Source of the DNA: Nocardioidaceae bacterium
GTDB taxonomy: Bacteria; Actinomycetota; Actinomycetes; Propionibacteriales; Nocardioidaceae
Assembly: GCA_013811715.1 (NCBI GenBank)
Contig: JACCUS010000111.1
Span: 1 to 6,106 of the forward strand
Direction of reading: 5' to 3'
Length of the DNA: 6,106 nucleotides
Made by a program: the position numbers and the translations under genes. Every line of letters starts with the position of its first letter. The first letter of the stretch is position 1. The notes under the pieces are model-generated. The model had not been told where the DNA came from. It saw only the letters and a list, made by a program, of their open reading frames with translations, and ran no database searches. Positions 1 to 4,990 of the stretch are shown here, piece by piece.

Positions 1-544
1 AGCCCGCCAGGAGCGGCATGAACCGCTCGGCGTCCACCAGCACCTGTGCCCGAAGATCGGCCGCGGTCACCTGGTCGACGAGGGTCTTGGGGTCGGGGCC
101 GGCGAGTACGACGCCGCACTCGCGCAGTGACCAGCGGGCGACCGCGGTGTTGCAGTGGGTCGACCGCTCCATCTCGTCGGCGCCGTTGTCGACGTACAGC
201 CAGGGCTTGCCGACGGCAGCGAGGGTGCGCAGCTCGTCGTGCTGCGGGTAGGAGCCTTCGAGGTGTTGAGCCCAGATGAGGTCGCGTGCCGGGAACTCCG
301 CATGCATAGCGCGAAGCGCCGTCTCCTGCTCGGCCGTGACGGGGCCGCGGATGGGGATGAGGAAGTCGACGTCGCTGTGCTGGTCGCCATCGCCGACGGC
401 GAACGAGCCCTGGAGGTACGCGCCCACAAAGTTGGTGCCAAGGATGTGGCTCGCCCGTGCGACGAACTCGCTCAGCAGCTCGTTGAGTTCCCGGAACTCG
501 GTCGGGCTGTCGTTGTTGGGTCGATCTGTCGCTCTCCCGCTCAC
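1..544 (-). CDS. Nucleotidyltransferase-domain protein (aminoglycoside adenylyltransferase-like), C-terminus cut off by window edge
   Basis: The minus-strand frame is open from a GTG at 544-542 to the left edge, giving 181 codons and no stop. Residues 43-61 carry the polymerase-beta-type nucleotidyltransferase signature: Gly46-Ser47, ten residues, then Asp58-Val-Asp60, followed by a hydrophobic strand (FLIPI). In this superfamily the two Asp residues bind the metal for NMP transfer; I could not place a third carboxylate. Residues 138-165 (WSLRECGVVLAGPDP and on) resemble the helix after the catalytic domain in AadA-like and DUF4111-like proteins. Drug modification is therefore possible, but the substrate cannot be read from this fragment. 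The GTG start has no clear ribosome binding site. It is chosen because upstream in-frame sequence runs into the preceding gene and the conserved fold begins near residue 16. The gene lies 73 bp after the ATPase/PAS gene on the same strand. Confidence 0.8.
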   Translation of the reverse strand, partial: MSGRATDRPNNDSPTEFRELNELLSEFVARASHILGTNFVGAYLQGSFAVGDGDQHSDVDFLIPIRGPVTAEQETALRAMHAEFPARDLIWAQHLEGSYPQHDELRTLAAVGKPWLYVDNGADEMERSTHCNTAVARWSLRECGVVLAGPDPKTLVDQVTAADLRAQVLVDAERFMPLLAG

Positions 545-591
545 GACCCGCAGCCAACCAGAGGCACAGCCGGGTGTCGACGGAATATCAG

Positions 592-634
592 TCAGCCCGC
601 TGTCCTTACCAGACAGATCAAGGCGGCGGGCTGA
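592..634. repeat. Nested inverted repeat over the 3' end of the ATPase/PAS gene
   Basis: The arms tcagcccgc (592-600) and gcgggctga (626-634) are perfect 9-bp complements. Inside the loop a second pair, ctgtc (600-604) and gacag (612-616), can form a 5-bp stem sharing base 600 with the outer arm. The right outer arm encodes the last residues before the stop at 620-618; the left arm lies in the intergenic gap. No T-run follows on the minus strand, so this is not a canonical intrinsic terminator. It could be an mRNA stability or attenuation hairpin, or chance in GC-rich DNA. Confidence 0.4.
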
Positions 635-1874
635 GCGCGGCGATGAACGCGGTCCGGCCGCCAGCCCGCGGGAGAACCTTGATCGAGAGTTCGATGGAGA
701 TCTCCGTGCCGTCGGCTCGACGAGCGGGCACGGTCACGGGCGAGCCGATCATGACCGGCTGGCCCGTCAGGAGGAACCGCAGGAATCCTATGATGTGCGA
801 CTCGTGCAGGCGCTCGGGAATGATCGTGATGATGCGCCTGCCCACCAGTTCTCGCGGCTCCCAACCGAGCAGCTCTCCTGCCGAGTCTGAGACGGCAAGT
901 ATCCGGTTCGAGTCGTCTGCGGCAATCAGCGCCTCTGAAGACCCCGCGATATCAGCGACATCCCACTGCATGAGATGCACATCGATGGAGATCTCCGTGG
1001 CAGGCGTGTCCTCCGGCCATGGGACAGGCGCAGCACCGTCGCTTTGTCGAGTCACTTCATCGCAGACCCAGTCTCGAAAACGGATGATCTCCGGCGGTGC
1101 GGGCGGCACCAACACGGTGCCGTGGCGAGCCAGCGACACGGTCTCGCCCAGCACCCTTTTCAAGTCGGCGAACTGCGATGCCAAGCCACCAGCCGCGACA
1201 AGGAGAAGGTCGGCGTGCTCTCGACTCGACGGTTCGTCGAACTCGAAAGCCGGTTTGGCTCGCGAGAGCGCGCCGATGGCGTCGTTCGCCCGAGCCACAA
1301 CCGTTGCCTGCATCGAGTGTGGCTCTTGAGAAAAACTCATGAGCATGCACTCCCGGACAGCAGCTGACGCATGTTGCTGCCAGACGCTGAAGAGCGCGAG
1401 CGGCACTCCCATGAGGACGATGGGGTAATCCTCTGTCACGCTTTGGCGGCTCGGGCCCGTCGCAGCCACGAGGGCGGGGGCGGGTCCGAGACCGAACCAC
1501 GACACCTTGCCGCTCGGAGAGTCGATGACACCGAAGTTGTCCGAGAACAGCTCGACAAACTCAAGCCCCCGCCCGGTAGTGGCGGTCTCGTGGGCGGGGC
1601 GGCGTACGGGATGGGCCGGGTTGCCGTCCGCGACCTCGACCCGCACCGCACCGACGAAGACACTGACGGCGAGCCCGATGCCCGTCCCGGCATGCATCAA
1701 GGCGTTCGTGACAAGCTCGCTCACCAGGAGCTCAGCGGTGTCCACCCAACCGTCGACGACCCGGTTCTCGTCAAGGTGGTCGCGAACGAACCGCCGGGCG
1801 ACGCCGGCACTCACCGGGTCGGGAGCAAGCGATGTCTCGAATCGATCCACCAAAGCGGAGCCGCTGTCCACCAC
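618..1874 (-). CDS. SpoIIAB/RsbW-like ATP-binding (HATPase) protein with C-terminal PAS domain
   Basis: This is a probable cytoplasmic regulator of about 418 residues, likely linked to partner switching or sigma-factor control. Residues about 12-130 form a GHKL/HATPase fold. The N-box is ELVTNALMHAG (Glu53, Asn57), the G1-like motif is ADGNP (Asp83), and the G2-like motif is TGRGLEF (about 100-106). There is no phosphoacceptor histidine domain and no PP2C phosphatase domain, so it is closer to a stand-alone anti-sigma kinase than to a sensor histidine kinase. Residues about 148-290 are a mostly helical linker (PIVLMGVPLALFS and on) like segments I recall in other actinobacterial HATPase/SpoIIE proteins. 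Residues about 310-413 are a PAS domain (AGELLGWEPRELVGRRI; RRADGTEISIEL), which may sense a small ligand or redox signal; no cofactor residue is evident. The GTG at 1874 is preferred over the longer GTG at 1919 because GGGAGGGG lies 8 nt upstream and the shorter start fits the usual family N-terminus. Function is inferred from domains only. Confidence 0.85.
   Translation of the reverse strand: MVDSGSALVDRFETSLAPDPVSAGVARRFVRDHLDENRVVDGWVDTAELLVSELVTNALMHAGTGIGLAVSVFVGAVRVEVADGNPAHPVRRPAHETATTGRGLEFVELFSDNFGVIDSPSGKVSWFGLGPAPALVAATGPSRQSVTEDYPIVLMGVPLALFSVWQQHASAAVRECMLMSFSQEPHSMQATVVARANDAIGALSRAKPAFEFDEPSSREHADLLLVAAGGLASQFADLKRVLGETVSLARHGTVLVPPAPPEIIRFRDWVCDEVTRQSDGAAPVPWPEDTPATEISIDVHLMQWDVADIAGSSEALIAADDSNRILAVSDSAGELLGWEPRELVGRRIITIIPERLHESHIIGFLRFLLTGQPVMIGSPVTVPARRADGTEISIELSIKVLPRAGGRTAFIAALSPPP
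691..708. repeat. Exact 18-bp repeat, copy 1 (inside ATPase/PAS gene)
   Basis: The 18-mer tcgatggagatctccgtg occurs here and again at 982-999. Read on the minus strand, both copies are in the same codon frame and encode Thr-Glu-Ile-Ser-Ile followed by Glu (here) or Asp (second copy). This copy codes for a late strand of the PAS domain. Each copy contains the 10-bp palindrome ggagatctcc. Confidence 0.85.
982..999. repeat. Exact 18-bp repeat, copy 2 (inside ATPase/PAS gene)
   Basis: This is the second copy of the 18-mer at 691-708, 291 bp away (97 codons, so the same frame). It encodes the TEISID stretch just before the PAS domain. The flanking bases on both sides differ between the copies. 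Confidence 0.85.
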
Positions 1875-1882
1875 GGCGCTGA

Positions 1883-1890
1883 CCCCTCCC
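1883..1890 (-). promoter_or_regulatory. Ribosome binding site deciding the ATPase/PAS start
   Basis: On the minus strand GGGAGGGG spans 1890-1883, with an 8-nt spacer before the GTG at 1874. The alternative GTG at 1919 has no comparable site, so the shorter protein is favoured. Confidence 0.65.
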
Positions 1891-1961
1891 GTCTGCCGAA
1901 GCTCCCCGGCAGGCAACACGTTACTCGCAGTGCGCGCCGCGTCGGGACGATCTAGCCCGGC

Positions 1962-3473
1962 CTACTCCTGGTACTCCGGGCAGTTCGGCGCGCTCGGATC
2001 GGTTGTCCTGGACGTGTCCCCGGTGACCGCGCGAAGCGCATCGATCCGGCCGTTTCCGAAGCACTCGTCGTACCCCGGTAGGCCGATGTCGACGGCGGTG
2101 CCCTGCAGGAGGCTCTCCACCTTCTGCGGTGAGAGCTTCACGTCGCCGTCGGGGCCGAGTCGACCGAACTGGCTGACGATCAGGGCGGCGACCCCGGCGG
2201 CGTGCGGGGAGGCCATCGACGTGCCCTGGATGCAGATGTACGTGCCACCTGGGGCAGTCGACAGCACCGTCCTGGTGCAGTCGCCGGTACTGCCGTTGCC
2301 GCCGGGTGCCGCGACGTCGGTCATGCCGCTGCCGTAGTTGGAGTAGCGGGCCTTCTCGCTGGCGCGGCCGAGCGACATGGTGCCGATGACTCCCTGCGTC
2401 TCGGCCGGGACGACCTCGCACTCGTTGCTGATCGGCTGCCCCTCGTCGTCGACCGGGTGGGCGAGGTCCTGGTCGGAGTTACCCAAAGCGGCAACCGGCG
2501 TGACGCCTTGGTTGCGGGCATAGGACATCGCGCGCTCGACCGCCTGCCGGAACGTGCGCTGGGTCGGGTCGGAGTTGCACTTGAACTCGGTGGACTCCTG
2601 GAACTCGTTGTCGTCGACGAAGAAGCTCATGTTGATGACGTCGAACTGCTCGTCGCCGGCGTAGGTGATCCCGTCGACCACCGGGCTCGCGTAGCAGTAT
2701 CCAGTCGTGTCGCAGACCTTGACCGGCACCAGCGTGACGTTCGGCGCTACGCCGACGATGCCGGTCCCGTTCGCGCGGGCGCCGATGGTGCCGGCGACAT
2801 GAGTGCCGTGGAACTGGTTGTCAACGCACGGGTCGGGCGTGCCCACCGCGACTCCCGGCGGCAGCACGGCGAGCGAGTCGCGGCCACGGGCACAGTCGAC
2901 GTTGGAGACGCCGTTCTTGGTGAAGTCGATGTGGCGGCCGTCGATGCCGCTGTCGAGCACGCCGACGTCCACGGCGGGGATGCCGGCCTGCGTCTCGTGG
3001 GCCTGCTCGGTGCGGATCTGCTGCATGTCCCACTGCATGGGCTCGAGCGGGTCGTTCGACGGGTCGGGCGCATCACCGGCGTACACCTTCACACCGAAGT
3101 CGTGGCCGACGGAGTCGACGAGGGGTGACGCCTCGAGTGCGCTCATGAAGCCGGAGCTGGCCGAGTGCACGAAGAGGACGCCGATCTGGTCCGACAGGTC
3201 ACCGGCGACGGTGCCGCCGGCTGAGGTGATCAGCGTCCGCACGGCGGCCGTGGTGCCGTCGACATCGAAGCCGTCGGCGCCTTGCGTGCCGGCCAGGGTG
3301 ACCAGGTAGCGGTCGTCGACGATGCGAACGGTCGACTCCTGTTCGGGGCTGGCCCAACCGCTGCTGACGGTCGCCGTCGCGGTGGGGGTCGCGAGCGTGA
3401 GCACGGGCAGGGCCAAGGCGACCACCCCGATCGCTAATGCTCGCAGGCGGGTGGGTCGATGTGTTGCAGACAT
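1962..3473 (-). CDS. Secreted subtilisin-family (S8) serine protease with I9-type propeptide
   Basis: This is a 503-residue exported endopeptidase precursor. Residues 1-36 look like a Sec signal peptide: a basic start (HRPTRLR), a hydrophobic core (ALAIGVVALALPVLTLA) and a probable cut after an Ala-Thr-Ala stretch. Residues about 50-133 resemble the inhibitor I9 propeptide that chaperones and blocks the enzyme until autocleavage. The catalytic domain spans about 148-485. Its triad is visible: Asp174 in VGVLDSGIDG, His222 in FHGTHVAGTIGA, and Ser419 in GTSMASPHAAG. Asn332 in AALGNSD is the likely oxyanion-hole residue. Ten cysteines, all after residue 190, suggest disulfides suited to life outside the cell. 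There is no C-terminal membrane segment or sortase motif, so it is probably released. The ATG at 3473 is chosen because GGAGG lies 6 nt upstream and the signal peptide starts there; the frame is open further upstream, but that adds an implausible leader. The gene diverges from the TIMP-like membrane protein. The natural substrate is unknown. Confidence 0.95.
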   Translation of the reverse strand: MSATHRPTRLRALAIGVVALALPVLTLATPTATATVSSGWASPEQESTVRIVDDRYLVTLAGTQGADGFDVDGTTAAVRTLITSAGGTVAGDLSDQIGVLFVHSASSGFMSALEASPLVDSVGHDFGVKVYAGDAPDPSNDPLEPMQWDMQQIRTEQAHETQAGIPAVDVGVLDSGIDGRHIDFTKNGVSNVDCARGRDSLAVLPPGVAVGTPDPCVDNQFHGTHVAGTIGARANGTGIVGVAPNVTLVPVKVCDTTGYCYASPVVDGITYAGDEQFDVINMSFFVDDNEFQESTEFKCNSDPTQRTFRQAVERAMSYARNQGVTPVAALGNSDQDLAHPVDDEGQPISNECEVVPAETQGVIGTMSLGRASEKARYSNYGSGMTDVAAPGGNGSTGDCTRTVLSTAPGGTYICIQGTSMASPHAAGVAALIVSQFGRLGPDGDVKLSPQKVESLLQGTAVDIGLPGYDECFGNGRIDALRAVTGDTSRTTDPSAPNCPEYQE

Positions 3474-3479
3474 GGAGAT

Positions 3480-3484
3480 CCTCC
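3480..3484 (-). promoter_or_regulatory. Ribosome binding site of the subtilase
   Basis: GGAGG on the minus strand (3484-3480), followed by a 6-nt spacer, precedes the ATG at 3473. It fixes the start 28 codons inside the longest open frame. Confidence 0.8.
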
Positions 3485-3659
3485 GGGTCGTGGGGGTCAT
3501 GTGTGCCCAACGAGCGAGTGCGGTGGAGGTCACGCGGCACCGTCCAGGAGCCGCCACAAGCCGACGCTGTGGCGCTCGTTGCGCCGCGGTCCCGGCAAAG
3601 AACGGACGTCAGACACCCGTTGGCCCCCAACACGTCGATGAACTGGTCGCTTCCGGAGG

Positions 3660-3685
3660 GGAACCGATCGCCGCTTGCCGCCGTC
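3660..3685 (+). promoter_or_regulatory. Candidate ECF-sigma-type promoter for the TIMP-like gene
   Basis: GGAAC (3660-3664) and CGTC (3682-3685) are separated by 17 nt, matching the general ECF pattern of a GGAAC -35 box and a CGTC/CGTT -10 box. Transcription would begin around 3691-3695, leaving about 40 nt of leader before the ATG at 3735. The -10 box lies inside the first copy of the direct repeat. This is sequence resemblance only; which sigma factor would read it is unknown. Confidence 0.35.
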
Positions 3686-3709
3686 ATAAGAGGAGCCGTC
3701 ATAAGGGAA
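3680..3709. repeat. Tandem direct repeat, 15-bp period, two copies
   Basis: The 11-mer gccgtcataag occurs exactly at 3680-3690 and 3695-3705. Taken as 15-bp units (3680-3694 and 3695-3709), 13 of 15 positions match. It overlaps and follows the candidate -10 box of the TIMP-like gene, so it could be a tandem operator, or a small slippage duplication that copied the CGTC box. Confidence 0.75.
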
Positions 3710-3734
3710 ATGCACCGCACGAGCAAGGACTCCA

Positions 3735-4328
3735 ATGGACATCGAACGCGCTTCGGCTCAGGCTGTCGGGACAGCAATCGTCGCGGCGAGCACGATCCTG
3801 GGTGTCGCGTCACCGGCGCACGCGTGCTCATGCCCGACGATGAGCCTGGCGCATGACGCTCGGACCGCCGAGGGGGTGTTCGTCGGTACGACGCGAGAGC
3901 TGGTCGACGGTCTACGGGTGACCCGCTACGTCGAGGTGGCGGCCGTGTACAAGGGCGACCCCTCTGCCACAGTGACAGTCAACACGGGTCAGGAGGGGCC
4001 GGGCGGCGAGGGGAACTCGTGCAACTTCGGCCTCCCGGCCGGAAGGCGGCTGGTCTTCTTCGCGGCGGGAGCCGGCTCTGAGTGGAAGGCTGGCGTCTGC
4101 AGCTTCCCGCGGAGACCCGACGGCAAGATCCTCAACGAGTTGAGCGGCATGCTTGGGCCGCCGCGGGACGCCGACCCACCACGCCCGCAGTCCCCGGTGG
4201 TGGAGCCCACCTCCGGTGGAGACGAGTCCGGTCATGCCGTGGACCCGTGGCTGATCGGTGTTGGGGCAGCAGCCGTCGCCTTGGCAGTGGGCACGGCCGC
4301 GTTCTTCCGTCGTACCGTTGGAGACTGA
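3735..4328 (+). CDS. Exported, membrane-anchored TIMP/NTR-fold-like protein
   Basis: This 197-residue protein has a signal peptide at 1-30 (core AVGTAIVAASTILGV, probable cut after Ala28-His-Ala30). The mature chain would then begin Cys31-Ser-Cys33-Pro. In animal tissue inhibitors of metalloproteinases the mature protein also starts Cys-x-Cys, and the first cysteine chelates the target's zinc. The four cysteines here (31, 33, 96, 122; mature 1, 3, 66, 92) parallel TIMP-1 Cys1-Cys70 and Cys3-Cys99. Short matches in the same order include YKG at 72-74, a strand LVFFAAG at 106-112 and CSF at 122-124. A Pro-rich, disordered stretch (141-168) follows, then one membrane helix (about 171-190) ending Phe-Arg-Arg, so the domain should sit outside, tethered by its C-terminus. 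The ATG is the only start after an in-frame stop at 3702-3704, with AAGGA 5 nt upstream. The inhibitor role is inference; bacterial NTR-like domains are largely uncharacterised. Confidence 0.8.
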   Translation: MDIERASAQAVGTAIVAASTILGVASPAHACSCPTMSLAHDARTAEGVFVGTTRELVDGLRVTRYVEVAAVYKGDPSATVTVNTGQEGPGGEGNSCNFGLPAGRRLVFFAAGAGSEWKAGVCSFPRRPDGKILNELSGMLGPPRDADPPRPQSPVVEPTSGGDESGHAVDPWLIGVGAAAVALAVGTAAFFRRTVGD

Positions 4329-4338
4329 GACCGCTGGC

Positions 4339-4725
4339 TTATGTGCTGTGGATCGGCGTGGCCCAGCCGGGGCGAGGGATCAGACAAAAGGGGTGGCCGG
4401 CCGGGTCGGCGTACACGTGGGAACCACTGCCCTTGCCAGCCAGCCGCTTCGCCCCCAGGCTTAGGACCGCCGACGTCGAGGCGTCGATGTCGTCGACCAT
4501 GACGTCCAGGTGGTACTGCTGCGGATGGTCGGGGTCTGGCCACCGCGGTGGACGGTGGTCGTTCGCGAGCTGGAAGGCGAGCCCGGATGTGGAGTCGTTC
4601 TCCGCGATCACGACCCAGTCGTCGCTTCGGTAGGTCACGGGCAGCCCGATCAGCTCCGAATAGAAGGCGGCCAGTCCGTGGGGGTCAGGGCAGTCGATGA
4701 CCACGTGGTGCAGGCGTCCGATCAT
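4339..4725 (-). CDS. VOC-family (glyoxalase/bleomycin-resistance fold) protein
   Basis: This 128-residue cytoplasmic protein spans one VOC module with two beta-alpha-beta-beta-beta halves. The first half starts MIGRLHHVVIDCPDP and continues through AAFYSELIGLPV (19-30); the second starts YHLDVMVDDI (71-80) and ends DPAGHPFCLIP (107-117). Potential metal ligands are His7, Gln52 and His72, but the fourth position, often Glu in glyoxalase I, appears to be Cys114 in HPFCLIP. That fits the Glyoxalase_6-like subgroup better than a classical GloA. The reaction is unknown; VOC proteins include lyases, dioxygenases and antibiotic-binding proteins. The ATG at 4725 fits the family's usual N-terminus. 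An ATG at 4734 is equally possible: a GGGA sits 2 nt from that one and 11 nt from the chosen one, and neither spacing is ideal. The frame stays open to 5037 but that part lacks family sequence. The gene converges on the TIMP-like gene with a 10-bp gap and diverges from the sigma factor. Confidence 0.88.
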   Translation of the reverse strand: MIGRLHHVVIDCPDPHGLAAFYSELIGLPVTYRSDDWVVIAENDSTSGLAFQLANDHRPPRWPDPDHPQQYHLDVMVDDIDASTSAVLSLGAKRLAGKGSGSHVYADPAGHPFCLIPRPGWATPIHST

Positions 4726-4852
4726 GACTGCCATTGTCCCGGCTGACGGCCGAGCCCGCCATGCCGGTGCGATCATGTCGTCTTGCGCCGCGTCGCTCCG
4801 ATCACCGGGATGCCGCCATCGGGCGAAGACATCCACCGAATCCGTGGGGCCG

Positions 4853-4864
4853 GTGGTGCACCAC
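4853..4864. promoter_or_regulatory. Perfect 12-bp palindrome, possible operator
   Basis: gtggtgcaccac is a perfect dyad in the intergenic region between the VOC gene and the sigma factor, about 120 bp from either start codon. Its size and position suit a dimeric regulator's binding site. The rest of this region (4726-4990) shows only weak promoter resemblance, for example tacagt at 4954-4959 without a good -35 box. Confidence 0.4.
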
Positions 4865-4974
4865 TTCGCAAACTCATCGCGGACGACCGGTGACTTTCGG
4901 TCCCGGGCATGGTCTGCACAGGTATACGGGTGAGGCCGGGGCCTGCGGTCGCATACAGTCGGCCCGTAGACCCC

Positions 4975-4982
4975 GGAGGAGG
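4975..4982 (+). promoter_or_regulatory. Ribosome binding site deciding the sigma-factor start
   Basis: GGAGGAGG is followed by an 8-nt spacer before the GTG at 4991. The next in-frame candidates, GTG at 4994 and ATG at 4997, are 11 and 14 nt away, so 4991 is preferred. Confidence 0.75.
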
Positions 4983-4990
4983 CGGAAAAC

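Larger units (their letters stand above)
3474..3734. other. Divergent intergenic region between protease and TIMP-like gene
   Basis: These 261 bp carry no convincing gene and must hold the promoters of both flanking genes. On the plus side there is an ECF-like promoter candidate and a short direct repeat, annotated separately. At 3571-3585 the sequence ggcgc-tcgtt-gcgcc is a perfect 5-bp inverted repeat around a 5-nt loop. As plus-strand RNA it could extend with G-U pairs to about 3567-3589. I found no clear -35/-10 pair for the protease on the minus strand. Confidence 0.6.

Noticed and set aside
155..634. Plus-strand 159-codon open frame opposite the nucleotidyltransferase
   Set aside because: The minus-strand frame carries the GSx10DxD motif and reads as a normal protein; this one is its antisense shadow.
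574..1329. Plus-strand 251-codon open frame opposite the ATPase/PAS gene
   Set aside because: The minus-strand protein has coherent HATPase and PAS motifs; this frame is Ser/Arg-rich without domains.
1955..1981. Inverted repeat gcccgg/ccgggc around the subtilase stop codon as a terminator
   Set aside because: The stem is only 6 bp with a 15-nt loop and no T-run, which is expected by chance in this base composition.
2202..3128. Plus-strand 308-codon open frame opposite the subtilase
   Set aside because: It is antisense to the clear S8 catalytic domain; its Val/Ala/Asp/Arg-rich translation is typical of a GC-rich shadow frame and shows no recognisable domain.
3474..3557. 28-codon N-terminal extension of the subtilase
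   Set aside because: The strong GGAGG site and the signal peptide both point to the ATG at 3473; the extension would place extra residues before the signal peptide.
4329..4338. Bidirectional terminator between the convergent TIMP-like and VOC genes
   Set aside because: The gap is 10 bp and I found no stem-loop with a T-run on either strand.
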